In this document: positions 1 to 6,905 of the stretch, one piece after another
Layout: each line of letters begins with the position of its first letter
How positions within the stretch are numbered: position 1 is the first letter of the stretch
NCBI GenBank assembly: GCA_035540935.1
Contig: DATLFS010000119.1
Location: 1 to 41,722 of the forward strand
DNA from: DATLFS01 sp035540935
Lineage (GTDB): Bacteria; Actinomycetota; CADDZG01; WHSQ01
Reading direction: 5' to 3'
Length of the DNA stretch: 41,722 nucleotides
Translations under genes and position numbers: made by a program
The notes under the pieces: model-generated
What the model was told of the DNA's origin: nothing
Databases searched by the model: none
What the model saw: the letters and a program-made list of their open reading frames with translations, nothing else

Positions 1-48
1 ACCAGACGCCCAGAAAGATTCCCGGGAATCGGTTCTTCGTGGGGCTGC

Positions 49-67
49 GGTCGCGCTGAGCGCGACC
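49..67. repeat. Inverted repeat downstream of tRNA-Lys
   Basis: A perfect 8-bp stem (GGTCGCGC / GCGCGACC) with a 3-nt loop lies about 35 nt beyond the 3' end of the tRNA on the minus strand. No U-tract follows in either direction, so it is at best a weak terminator or processing signal. A separate perfect 14-bp palindrome, GATTCCCGGGAATC, lies at 17-30. Bases 1-101 otherwise show nothing I can identify. Confidence 0.35.
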
Positions 68-101
68 CACCGCACACAAAGCGGGGTGGTGGGGGTGGGG
101 G

Positions 102-173
102 TGGGCCGCCAGGGACTCGAACCCTGCCCGCCGGATTAAAAGTCCGGAGCTCTACCAGATGAGCTAGCGGCCC
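102..173 (-). tRNA. tRNA-Lys (anticodon UUU)
   Basis: Read on the minus strand, this 72-nt stretch folds as a complete cloverleaf. It has a 7-bp acceptor stem GGGCCGC/GCGGCCC, D-arm GCTC/GAGC, anticodon stem CCGGA/TCCGG with loop CTTTTAA (anticodon TTT, lysine), a 4-nt variable loop, and T-arm CAGGG/CCCTG with loop TTCGAGT. The discriminator base is A. The 3' CCA is not encoded: the bases after the discriminator read CCC. Confidence 0.96.
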
Positions 174-327
174 AGCGAAATCCGCCCAAAACCGCCCTAA
201 CCGGGCGAACAGTGCCTCCTCGGCGCGCCGGGCATGATGTCGCTGGTAGTTCTATCCTGGATCGTACGTTTGCCGCGGTGCGTCGCGTGGAACGCCTCAT
301 GGCAAACCTATCGACAGGAGGCTCTGG

Positions 328-1146
328 ATGCGCACCATCTTGAAGAGGGGAGCGGGCGCGGCGCTGGCGTCGGCGCTCGCTGTAAGTCTCGTGGGATTGA
401 CCGGCAGCGCATCGGCGGACGCCGTCTCGAGCGCCCGCGGCGCGGCGTTCGGCCTCGAGCTCGTCGGCCCGGTAGGGCTCGAACCGCAGCCGGCGGTCGA
501 GGCCGTTTTCCCCGCAGGGCCCGAGACCGCGGAGGACGCGCTTCTCGAGGTTCCGGCGGATCCCGCGGTGAACTCCGCGACGCTTGCGGTTCGCGCCGAT
601 GCCGCGCAGCAGTCGACGATCGAGCCCACGCTCCAGGCCGTCATCGAGGGTCAGTTCTCCGGCGCGCCGGCGACCTGGAACGCTCGCGGCTACGCCATCA
701 CCGAGGACCTTGCCGCCGTCAGCAACACGATCACGGCGGACGTGATCGAGTCTGAGTCGACGGCCGCCTGCATCGATGGCGACATCGTCTACGGCTCGGC
801 GGCACGTATCGTGAACCTGGGGGTCGGCGGCACCAACGTCCCGGTCATCAACCCGACCCCCAACCAGGTGGTCTTCAACCAGCTCGGCATCCAGATCATC
901 TTCTGGCAGACGAACTGGGACCCGTCCACCGGCGGGTTGACCGACGACGGCGAAAGCGTGTTCACGAACGCTCTCCGCATCACCGCCCCCGGTGGGATCG
1001 ACCTGACGGTCTCGCACTCGGAGGCATCGGCGACCTGTGCCGGAAGGCAGCCGCAGCCACCGGACCCGGACGAGCCCGATGAGCCCGACGTTCCCGAGGC
1101 GCCTCCGGCCGATCCGGTTCCGGGGCAGCCCACCTTCACCGGCTAG
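328..1146 (+). CDS. Secreted 'choice-of-anchor P'-like protein
   Basis: A 272-aa exported protein. Residues 1-30 form a typical Sec signal peptide: basic MRTILKRG, a hydrophobic core, then a GSASA-type cleavage site. The mature part begins with an ARGAAFGLEL stretch resembling the actinobacterial 'choice-of-anchor P' family. It continues as a beta-rich domain and ends in a Pro/Asp/Glu-rich tail (about 244-272) with no LPxTG or transmembrane anchor. Two Cys (near 148 and 237) could form a disulfide. The start is supported by AGGAGG at 316-321, six bases before the ATG. The function is unknown. The family assignment rests on my recollection of the N-terminal motif and is moderate; a secreted or wall-associated surface protein is the safe reading. 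The next gene, an L,D-transpeptidase, is also a cell-wall protein. Confidence 0.7.
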   Translation: MRTILKRGAGAALASALAVSLVGLTGSASADAVSSARGAAFGLELVGPVGLEPQPAVEAVFPAGPETAEDALLEVPADPAVNSATLAVRADAAQQSTIEPTLQAVIEGQFSGAPATWNARGYAITEDLAAVSNTITADVIESESTAACIDGDIVYGSAARIVNLGVGGTNVPVINPTPNQVVFNQLGIQIIFWQTNWDPSTGGLTDDGESVFTNALRITAPGGIDLTVSHSEASATCAGRQPQPPDPDEPDEPDVPEAPPADPVPGQPTFTG

Positions 1147-1170
1147 TCGTACAGCAACATCACTGGGGAA

Positions 1171-1971
1171 GTGCCGGCATCGTTCGTGCGGCGGCTCTCG
1201 TCGATCCTGGGAGCCGTCGCACTGACGTTGCTGCTCGTGGGGGGGCTCCGGCTCGCGCTCGGCGCGCCGGAACCGCGTTTCGCCGGCCCGGGCGCGAGCC
1301 CTTCTCCGACCACAACGGCGTCGCCCACCCCGTCCGACGAGGGCTTCGATTGGCTCGTAGGTACCGCGGCGGCTGACACGGTCGTCGCGTATGCCGAGCG
1401 TGACACCGAGTCGGAGGTCGTCGGCGAGTTCCCCCGGGTAAACGAGCAGGGTGCGGAGCAGACCTTCCTCCTGTTGGTGGAGGAAAGGGGCCCCGACGGC
1501 TCCATCCCCGAGGGCCTCGGCTGGGTCGAGGCGCTGCTTCCCGTGCGACCGAACGGGACGACCGGTTACCTCCGCACCGACGACCTGTCGATCCAGGGGA
1601 CGGACTACCGGATCTTCGTCGACCGCGAGGAGTTCAGCCTCACCGTCTTCGACGGCGACGAGGTGGTGATGGAGACGGAGGTCGGGATCGGGACCGGCGA
1701 GACGCCGACGCCCGTCGGGCTCTTCTACCTAACGTCGCTGCTGCAGCCGCCGACGAACAACACCGTCTACGGGAGCTACGCGTACGGGCTCTCGGGGTTC
1801 TCCGAGACGCTGATCGACTGGGAGGACGGCGGCATCATCGGCCTGCATGGGACGAACGATCCAACCTCCGTGGGCCGTCAGGTCTCGCACGGATGCATCC
1901 GCATGCGCAACGAGGACATCGAGCAGCTCGTGCCGATGCTGCCGCTGGGCACTCCGATAGAGATCGTCTGA
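1171..1971 (+). CDS. L,D-transpeptidase (YkuD domain)
   Basis: A 266-aa exported cell-wall cross-linking enzyme of the YkuD family, which makes 3-3 peptidoglycan cross-links or anchors proteins to peptidoglycan. It starts with GTG preceded by GGGGAA. Residues 10-32 form one hydrophobic segment (signal anchor), followed by a Ser/Thr/Pro linker (39-56). A small domain of about 60-140 resembles an SH3-like region. The YkuD catalytic domain spans about 145-266 and has HGTND (His226) and SHGCIRM with His240, Cys242 (nucleophile) and Arg244. All catalytic residues are intact. It lies 24 bases after the preceding secreted protein and may be co-transcribed with it. Its stop codon abuts the stop of the convergent nfeD-like gene. 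Confidence 0.93.
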   Translation: MPASFVRRLSSILGAVALTLLLVGGLRLALGAPEPRFAGPGASPSPTTTASPTPSDEGFDWLVGTAAADTVVAYAERDTESEVVGEFPRVNEQGAEQTFLLLVEERGPDGSIPEGLGWVEALLPVRPNGTTGYLRTDDLSIQGTDYRIFVDREEFSLTVFDGDEVVMETEVGIGTGETPTPVGLFYLTSLLQPPTNNTVYGSYAYGLSGFSETLIDWEDGGIIGLHGTNDPTSVGRQVSHGCIRMRNEDIEQLVPMLPLGTPIEIV

Positions 1972-2298
1972 TCAGTCACGGTCGCGCGGCCGCACCACGA
2001 GCCGCATGCCCTCCACGTCGGTGACCACCACAGGCTCGCCGGCCTCGAGCGGATGCCGGGCGCGCGCCCCCCACAGCTGGCCCTTGACCATGACCTGGCC
2101 GCTCGGGTTGAGCGGCTCCTGCGTCCGTCCGATCGCTCCGACGAGCGCCTCCGCTCCCGTCACCGGTTTCTTGCCGCGCAGGTAGAAGTAGAGCCAGATC
2201 TCGAAGATCTCCCACGCGGCCAGCGGCACGATGACGAGATAGCGCCACGGGGGGTCGAGGTACATGAAGGACAGGATCGTCCCGATGACGAGACCCAT
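1972..2298 (-). CDS. NfeD-like membrane protein
   Basis: A 108-aa short NfeD protein. It has two hydrophobic N-terminal segments (about 1-13 and 19-38) and a C-terminal OB-fold of the NfeD type (about 45-105, with GxxGxxxxxLxPxGxVxVxGxxWxA spacing). Short NfeD proteins usually partner stomatin/flotillin-like membrane proteins, but none is present here. It follows glnR by only 3 bases and so is the last gene of a nadE-glnR-nfeD transcript. Its role in that operon is unclear. Confidence 0.82.
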   Translation of the reverse strand: MGLVIGTILSFMYLDPPWRYLVIVPLAAWEIFEIWLYFYLRGKKPVTGAEALVGAIGRTQEPLNPSGQVMVKGQLWGARARHPLEAGEPVVVTDVEGMRLVVRPRDRD

Positions 2299-2301
2299 CG
2301 G

Positions 2302-2997
2302 CTACAGCCGGTCGCGCGGTCGGGGGACGAGCCGGTAACCGACGTTGCGGATCGTCTCGATCAGCGCTTCGTGCTCGACGCCCAGCTTCGCGCGCAGCCG
2401 GCGGATGTGGACGTCGACCGTCCTCGTCCCGCCGTAGTAGTCGTAGCCCCATACCTCGCGCAGGAGCAGGTCGCGGTCGCAGACCCGACCCGGTCGTTGC
2501 GCGAGGAACTTCAGCAACTCGAACTCCTTGTAGGTGAGGTCGAGCGGCCGCCCCCGCACGTACACCTGGTAGTTGTCGGGATTGACGGTGAGGTCGCCGA
2601 CCTTGAGCACGCCCGCTTCTTCGCCGTGGCCGCTCTTGCGCGCCAGCAGCGAAAGGCGCGCCGAGATCTCGTCGGTGGACGCGGTGTCGAGCATGAAGTC
2701 GTCGGCTCCGACCTCGAACCGGAAGCGCGCCACCGTGTCCGAGTCGACGACCACCACGAGCGGAGGAAGGCCGATCTCCCACGCGAGCGAGAGGCGCCGC
2801 GTCGTCTCTTCGGCGGCTTCGACCTCGCCCGTGGCGTCGACGAGGAGGAGGTCGGGGTGGATAGGGATCAACTCTTCCGGTGTCGTCGCCTTGAGGGGCG
2901 CGGTCCGAACGCTGTACGGCGCGCCGACCGGGAACTGCGGGAGCAGGTCCCGCACGTTCTCGCTCCGGTCCGAGAGCAGCAGCAGCGTGAGCGGCAT
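2302..2997 (-). CDS. glnR: GlnR-type nitrogen regulator (atypical OmpR family)
   Basis: A 231-aa OmpR-family protein. The N-terminal receiver domain (1-120) is degenerate. An Asp at the phospho-acceptor position is present (LLVDA, Asp54), but the acidic pair near the N-terminus is missing (LLLSDRS) and the conserved Lys is replaced (GADDFMLDTAS). That same pattern, including DDxxLDTA, is found in actinobacterial GlnR, a response regulator without a cognate kinase. The winged helix spans about 128-225, with FKFLAQ-like and EVWGYDYYGGTRTVDVH motifs close to GlnR. GlnR activates or represses nitrogen-assimilation genes. The location, 4 bases after nadE and near glnA2, glnE and glnA1, fits this role, as do GlnR half-sites upstream of nadE/glnA2 and glnA1. 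A generic orphan OmpR regulator is the alternative. Confidence 0.85.
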   Translation of the reverse strand: MPLTLLLLSDRSENVRDLLPQFPVGAPYSVRTAPLKATTPEELIPIHPDLLLVDATGEVEAAEETTRRLSLAWEIGLPPLVVVVDSDTVARFRFEVGADDFMLDTASTDEISARLSLLARKSGHGEEAGVLKVGDLTVNPDNYQVYVRGRPLDLTYKEFELLKFLAQRPGRVCDRDLLLREVWGYDYYGGTRTVDVHIRRLRAKLGVEHEALIETIRNVGYRLVPRPRDRL

Positions 2998-3001
2998 GCC
3001 T

Positions 3002-4705
3002 CTATGTTGCCTCTCGTTCCTCCCCGGCGGCAGGCCCTTCGCGCCACCGGTTGGTGATCGGGAGCCTTCGGTCCCGGCCGAAGGCCTTGGCCGTCACCTT
3101 GATCCCCGGGGGAGCCTGCCGGCGCTTGTACTCGGACCGGTCCACCAGCCGGAGCACCTCCTCGACCACCGCCGGGTCGTAGCCCGCGGCGACGATGTCG
3201 GCGAGTGACCGGTCGCCCTCCACGTAGAGCTCGAGGATCGCGTCGAGCACCTCGTACGGCGGGAGTGAGTCCTCGTCCTTCTGGTCGTGGCGCAGCTCTG
3301 CCGACGGTGCCTTCGACAGCACGCTTTCGGGGATCACGGCGCCGTCTCGGTTGCGCCAGCGCGCCAGCGCGTAGACGTCGCGTTTCAGGAGGTCCTTGAG
3401 GACGCCGAACCCCCCGGCCATGTCGCCGTAGAGCGTGGCGTAGCCGACCGCGGCTTCACTCTTGTTGCCGGTGACCAGCACGAGGTGGCCGAACCGGTTG
3501 GAGATGAACATGAGGATGTTCCCGCGGATGCGTGCTTGAAGGTTCTCCTCGGCGACCGACATCGGCTCGGTCGGAAAGGTGTCGTCGAGCATGTCGAGGT
3601 AGGCGGAATAGGCGCGCTTGATCGGGATCTGGTGGCACGTGATCCCGAGGTTGTCGGCGAGCTGCAGCGCGTCCTCGAGCGAGTGACTGGTCGAGAACTC
3701 CGACGGCATGGCGACGCCGACGACGTGCTCCGCGCCGAGCGCGTCGGCCGCGATCGCCGCCGTCAGGGAAGAGTCGATCCCACCGGAAAGCCCGAGCACC
3801 GCGTCGCGGAAACCGTTCTTGCGCGCGTAGTCGCGCAGCCCGAGGACGAGTGCCCGGTAGACCTCTTCTTCATCGTCCAAACCCGGAGCGATGTCGTCGT
3901 AAGTCTCTCGTCCCGAGCGGGGCGCGAGCTCGACCGTTAACCTCCTGACCGACGGGTCCGTTCGCCGGTCGGCCTTGCCGGGCGGCACGTCCACGGTCGC
4001 GAACGCGTCGTCGAACTGCGGGAGCCGTGCCAGCAGCTCGCCCTCTCCCGACAGCACCATCGAGCCCCCGTCGAACACAAGCTCGTCCTGGCCGCCGACG
4101 GTGTTCACGTAGACGATCGATGCCCCGGCGCGCCGAGCGCGATCGGCGAGCATCTCCGTCCTCTCCTCGAGCTTCGCGCGATGGAACGGAGATGCGTTGA
4201 TGATCACGATCACCTGCGCTCCGGCGCGCCCCTGCGCGACCACGGGGCCATCCGGTGACCACGCGTCTTCGCAGACGCAGACCCCGATCGTGGTCTCGCC
4301 GGCTTCGAGCAGCACGTGACCCTTGCCGGGCGTGAAGTAGCGACGCTCGTCGAAGACGCCGTAGTTGGGGAGCAGGTGCTTGTGATACACCGCGATCACC
4401 TCGCCCCGCGAGCAGATCGCGGCGGCGTTGTAGCGCGCGGCGTGTGAGGCGTCCACGAATCCGACGACGGCCATTACCTCGCCGGTGGCGCGTGCCACCT
4501 CCTCTAGCGCGCGGCGGTTCGCGTCGACGAATGCGTCTCGCAGAAGGAGATCTTCGGGCGGATAGCCGGTGATCATCAGCTCCGGCAGGGCCACGATCTG
4601 CGCGCCGGAACTTTCGGCGCGCCGAATCGCGTCGACGGAGAGCCCGACGTTCGCGTCGAGGTCGCCCACCGTCGGGTTCACCTGCGCCATCGCCACGCGC
4701 ACCAT
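3002..4705 (-). CDS. nadE: Glutamine-dependent NAD+ synthetase
   Basis: A 567-aa two-domain enzyme that converts nicotinate adenine dinucleotide to NAD+ using glutamine as nitrogen donor. The N-terminal carbon-nitrogen hydrolase domain (1-260) has the catalytic triad: Glu42 (ALPELMITGYPPED), Lys109 (YHKHLLPNYGVFDE) and Cys145 (VCEDAW). The C-terminal ATP-pyrophosphatase domain has the P-loop SGGIDSS at 307-313 and a GNKSE motif. This is the compact bacterial form (about 570 aa), not the longer mycobacterial type. The ATG lacks a Shine-Dalgarno sequence but sits 6 bases after a TAGGCT -10 hexamer (4717-4712), indicating a leaderless transcript. It heads an operon with glnR and nfeD, and its promoter region is shared with glnA2. 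Confidence 0.96.
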   Translation of the reverse strand: MVRVAMAQVNPTVGDLDANVGLSVDAIRRAESSGAQIVALPELMITGYPPEDLLLRDAFVDANRRALEEVARATGEVMAVVGFVDASHAARYNAAAICSRGEVIAVYHKHLLPNYGVFDERRYFTPGKGHVLLEAGETTIGVCVCEDAWSPDGPVVAQGRAGAQVIVIINASPFHRAKLEERTEMLADRARRAGASIVYVNTVGGQDELVFDGGSMVLSGEGELLARLPQFDDAFATVDVPPGKADRRTDPSVRRLTVELAPRSGRETYDDIAPGLDDEEEVYRALVLGLRDYARKNGFRDAVLGLSGGIDSSLTAAIAADALGAEHVVGVAMPSEFSTSHSLEDALQLADNLGITCHQIPIKRAYSAYLDMLDDTFPTEPMSVAEENLQARIRGNILMFISNRFGHLVLVTGNKSEAAVGYATLYGDMAGGFGVLKDLLKRDVYALARWRNRDGAVIPESVLSKAPSAELRHDQKDEDSLPPYEVLDAILELYVEGDRSLADIVAAGYDPAVVEEVLRLVDRSEYKRRQAPPGIKVTAKAFGRDRRLPITNRWREGPAAGEEREAT

Positions 4706-4772
4706 GGTCGAAGCCTACGGGGTACAGAGCCGTGAAACGCTGCCGAAACACGCCGGACGTAGGCTCCCGCAC
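4706..4772. promoter_or_regulatory. Divergent nadE/glnA2 promoters with putative GlnR half-sites
   Basis: This 67-bp region separates two divergent genes. Each has a TAGGCT -10 hexamer (minus strand 4717-4712 for nadE, plus strand 4760-4765 for glnA2) placed 6 or 7 bases before its ATG, so both mRNAs look leaderless. Two GAAAC boxes at 4734-4738 and 4745-4749 are exactly 11 bp apart, the GlnR half-site spacing. The box at 4734-4738 lies at the predicted -35 position of both promoters. A further 5-mer 11 bp upstream (4723) does not match, so this operator is weaker than the one at glnA1. Confidence 0.6.
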
Positions 4773-6119
4773 ATGGAGAGACAACAGGATTACGTCTTGC
4801 GGACGGTCGAAGAACGAGGCATCCGCCTCGTCTGGTTGTGGTTCACGGACGTTCTCGGCTTCCTCAAGTCGTTCGCGGTGACTTCGGAGGAGCTGGAGCA
4901 GGCGTTCGACGAGGGCATCGGCTTCGACGGCTCGGCGATCGAAGGATTCGCCCGCGTGCAGGAGTCGGACATGCTCGCCCGTCCCGATGCCGCGACCTTC
5001 CAGATCATGCCCGGCGCGCCGGATCATCCCGAGGGGGGCGTGGCTCGGATGTTCTGCGACATCCGCACGCCGGACGGGCGGCCCTTCTGGGGCGACCCGC
5101 GCTACGTGCTTCGACGCAACCTGGAACGTGCCGCGGAGCGCGGGTTCACCTTCTATCTCCACCCCGAGATGGAGTTCTTTCTCTTCCGCAGCTCCGACGA
5201 TCCGACGCCGATCGACGCCGGCGGCTACTTCGACCTGACGACGTCCGACGTCACCTCGGAGCTACGCCGCGACACGATCAACGTGCTCGAACAGATGGGC
5301 ATCCCCGTCGAGTTCTCCCACCACGAGGTCGCGCCGGGACAACACGAGATCGACCTCCGCCACCAGGACGCTCTCACGATGGCCGACAGTGTCATGACCT
5401 ATCGCCTCATCGTGAAGGAGCTCGCCGCGCAACGCGGGCTGTATGCGACGTTCATGCCGAAGCCTCGTACCGACCTCCCGGGCAACGGCATGCACACGCA
5501 CATCTCGCTGTTCGAGGGGGATCAGAACGCGTTCCACGATGCGGGTGACGAATACCACCTGTCGAAGGTGGCCCGCGCCTTCATCGGCGGGCTTCTTCAT
5601 CACGCGCGCGAGTTCACGCTGATCACCAACCAGTGGGTCAACTCGTACAAGCGGCTCATCACCGGGGAGGGCTATCCCGTACAGGAGGCGCCCACCTACG
5701 TGTGCTGGGGGCGCCACAACCGCTCGGCGCTGATCCGGGTGCCGATGTACAAGCCGCGCAAGGAGCAGTCGACCAGGGTCGAGATGAGGTCGCCCGACCC
5801 CGCCTGCAACCCCTACCTCGCGTTCTCCGTGATCCTGGCCGCAGGTCTCAAGGGGATCGACGAGGGTTACGAGTTGCCGCCGGAGGCGACCGACAACATC
5901 TACGAGATGACCGAGCAGGAACGACGGGCGCGGGGCATCGAACGTCTTCCCGACGACCTCAACGAGGCGATCCGCGAGATGGAGCGGTCGGATCTCGTTG
6001 CGGAGGCGCTCGGTGAGCAGACCTTCGAGTACCTACTCCGCAACAAGCGCGCCGAGTGGGATCGCTACAAGTCGTACGTTTCGCCGTACGAGGTGGAGCG
6101 CTACCTGCCGGTTCTCTAG
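4773..6119 (+). CDS. glnA2: Glutamine synthetase type I, GlnA2-like
   Basis: A 448-aa glutamine synthetase that makes glutamine from glutamate, ammonia and ATP. The start ATG (MERQQDYVLRTVEERGIR) matches where mycobacterial GlnA2 begins. The beta-grasp domain with GFDGSAIEGF is followed by the catalytic domain, with EMEFF, EFSHHEVAPGQHEIDLR, FMPKP, GNGMHTHISLF, NRSALIRVP and VEMRSPDPACNPYLAF. At the site where GlnE modifies other enzymes it has NIYEMTEQER rather than the NLYDLPPEE pattern, and its short form lacks the insertion of the adenylylated type. It is therefore probably not controlled by GlnE. It is divergent from nadE, with a leaderless promoter and GlnR-like boxes upstream. Its stop TAG overlaps the stop of the convergent NlpC/P60 gene. 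A role in gamma-glutamylation of another substrate cannot be excluded, because GlnA-like paralogs exist. Confidence 0.92.
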   Translation: MERQQDYVLRTVEERGIRLVWLWFTDVLGFLKSFAVTSEELEQAFDEGIGFDGSAIEGFARVQESDMLARPDAATFQIMPGAPDHPEGGVARMFCDIRTPDGRPFWGDPRYVLRRNLERAAERGFTFYLHPEMEFFLFRSSDDPTPIDAGGYFDLTTSDVTSELRRDTINVLEQMGIPVEFSHHEVAPGQHEIDLRHQDALTMADSVMTYRLIVKELAAQRGLYATFMPKPRTDLPGNGMHTHISLFEGDQNAFHDAGDEYHLSKVARAFIGGLLHHAREFTLITNQWVNSYKRLITGEGYPVQEAPTYVCWGRHNRSALIRVPMYKPRKEQSTRVEMRSPDPACNPYLAFSVILAAGLKGIDEGYELPPEATDNIYEMTEQERRARGIERLPDDLNEAIREMERSDLVAEALGEQTFEYLLRNKRAEWDRYKSYVSPYEVERYLPVL

Positions 6120-6640
6120 GCGCGGGTTGTAGCGAGTCGGGTCGCCCCGACCCAGCGCGGCCCCCAGTAGTACGGGTCCCAGACGGACTCGACCTGCACT
6201 CCGGACGAGGACGTCGCCGAGACGAATTTGCCGTTGCCGATGTAGATCCCGACGTGCCCGACGCGCGCGCTGGTCGTCTTGTGGAACACGAGGTCGCCCA
6301 CCTTCAGCCGAGAGCGCTTCCAGACGCGGCGGTTGCCGTCGCGTTTCGCGAGGTGGAACTGCTCGAGCGACGAGTGAGGAAGTGCGGCGCCGTGGTTCGA
6401 GAAGACCCAGCGGGTGAAGCCGGAACAGTCGAAGCCGGACGTCGAGCTGCCGCCGTAGCGATAGGGCGTTCCTACCTCTGACTTCGCCCGGCGCTTCACA
6501 TGGAGGCGCTGGTCGCGCGGGTCGTCCTTCGTGTCGGCCGCAGCGGGGGGCGCCGGCAAGGCGACCGCCGCTGCGGGGCCGGCGAGGCCGACGGCCGCGG
6601 TGAAAGCCACCGCCAGCGCGCGCGTGCGTCGGATCTTCAT
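6116..6640 (-). CDS. Secreted NlpC/P60 peptidoglycan hydrolase
   Basis: A 174-aa exported cysteine peptidase that would cleave peptidoglycan stem peptides. Residues 1-35 are an Ala-rich signal peptide ending at about AAADTKDD. The NlpC/P60 domain (about 45-165) has YRYGGSSTSGFDCSGF with nucleophile Cys72 and VGHVGIYIGNGKFVSA with His129. The usual third polar residue, often His in IHAP, is Ser141 here; this substitution is seen in active family members, so activity is likely but not certain. There is no extra binding domain. The minus-strand stop shares bases with the glnA2 stop. The 5' side faces glnE across a 265-bp region. Confidence 0.92.
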   Translation of the reverse strand: MKIRRTRALAVAFTAAVGLAGPAAAVALPAPPAAADTKDDPRDQRLHVKRRAKSEVGTPYRYGGSSTSGFDCSGFTRWVFSNHGAALPHSSLEQFHLAKRDGNRRVWKRSRLKVGDLVFHKTTSARVGHVGIYIGNGKFVSATSSSGVQVESVWDPYYWGPRWVGATRLATTRA

Positions 6641-6905
6641 GTCTACCTCCGTGGGTTCACGTGGGCGCTCGTCGTGGCGCCGCGTCCTCGGCCGCGGCCG
6701 GGACTACTCGCCGGCCGCACCGCCTGGTCCCGCATGTCGGGCGGGCAACAGGGGGCACGTTAGTGGAGGGTCCGACGGGGCGCCACCCTCCAGGTGCAGG
6801 ATTCCGGCAGCCCATCGTTGTGCGTGGGACACAAAGGAGGCGGCGCGCCGAGGGCGACGTGTTGTGCGCGGGGGACAACAGAGCGGGCTCCGGTAGCCTG
6901 CGGGG
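6641..6905. promoter_or_regulatory. Intergenic region with two related dyads and the glnE promoter
   Basis: This is the divergent spacer between the NlpC/P60 gene and glnE. The motif GTTGTGCGyGGG appears twice in direct orientation, at 6817 and 6861, 44 bp apart. Each copy is also an imperfect dyad: TTGTG/CACAA at 6818-6834 and GTTGT/ACAAC at 6861-6879. They may be operators for an unknown factor. A TAGCCT hexamer at 6894-6899 lies 6 bases before the glnE ATG, a leaderless promoter. GC-rich self-complementary stretches (CCGCGGCCGG, about 6690-6712) could fold in the P60 leader, but I found no recognised riboswitch motif. Confidence 0.45.

Noticed and set aside
49..67. Strong terminator for tRNA-Lys
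   Set aside because: A good 8-bp stem but no U-tract and GC-rich flanks; kept only as a weak inverted repeat.
4569..4772. N-terminal extension of glnA2 to 4569
   Set aside because: It overlaps nadE antisense, adds nothing resembling a glutamine synthetase, and the start at 4773 matches GlnA2 relatives and a -10 element.
6641..6905. Possible c-di-AMP (ydaO-type) riboswitch in the leader of the NlpC/P60 gene
   Set aside because: Actinobacterial wall hydrolases often have one, but the conserved GGGGTGAA, GAACCCGTCAGCT and CCTCGTAGGCG blocks are absent on the minus strand.
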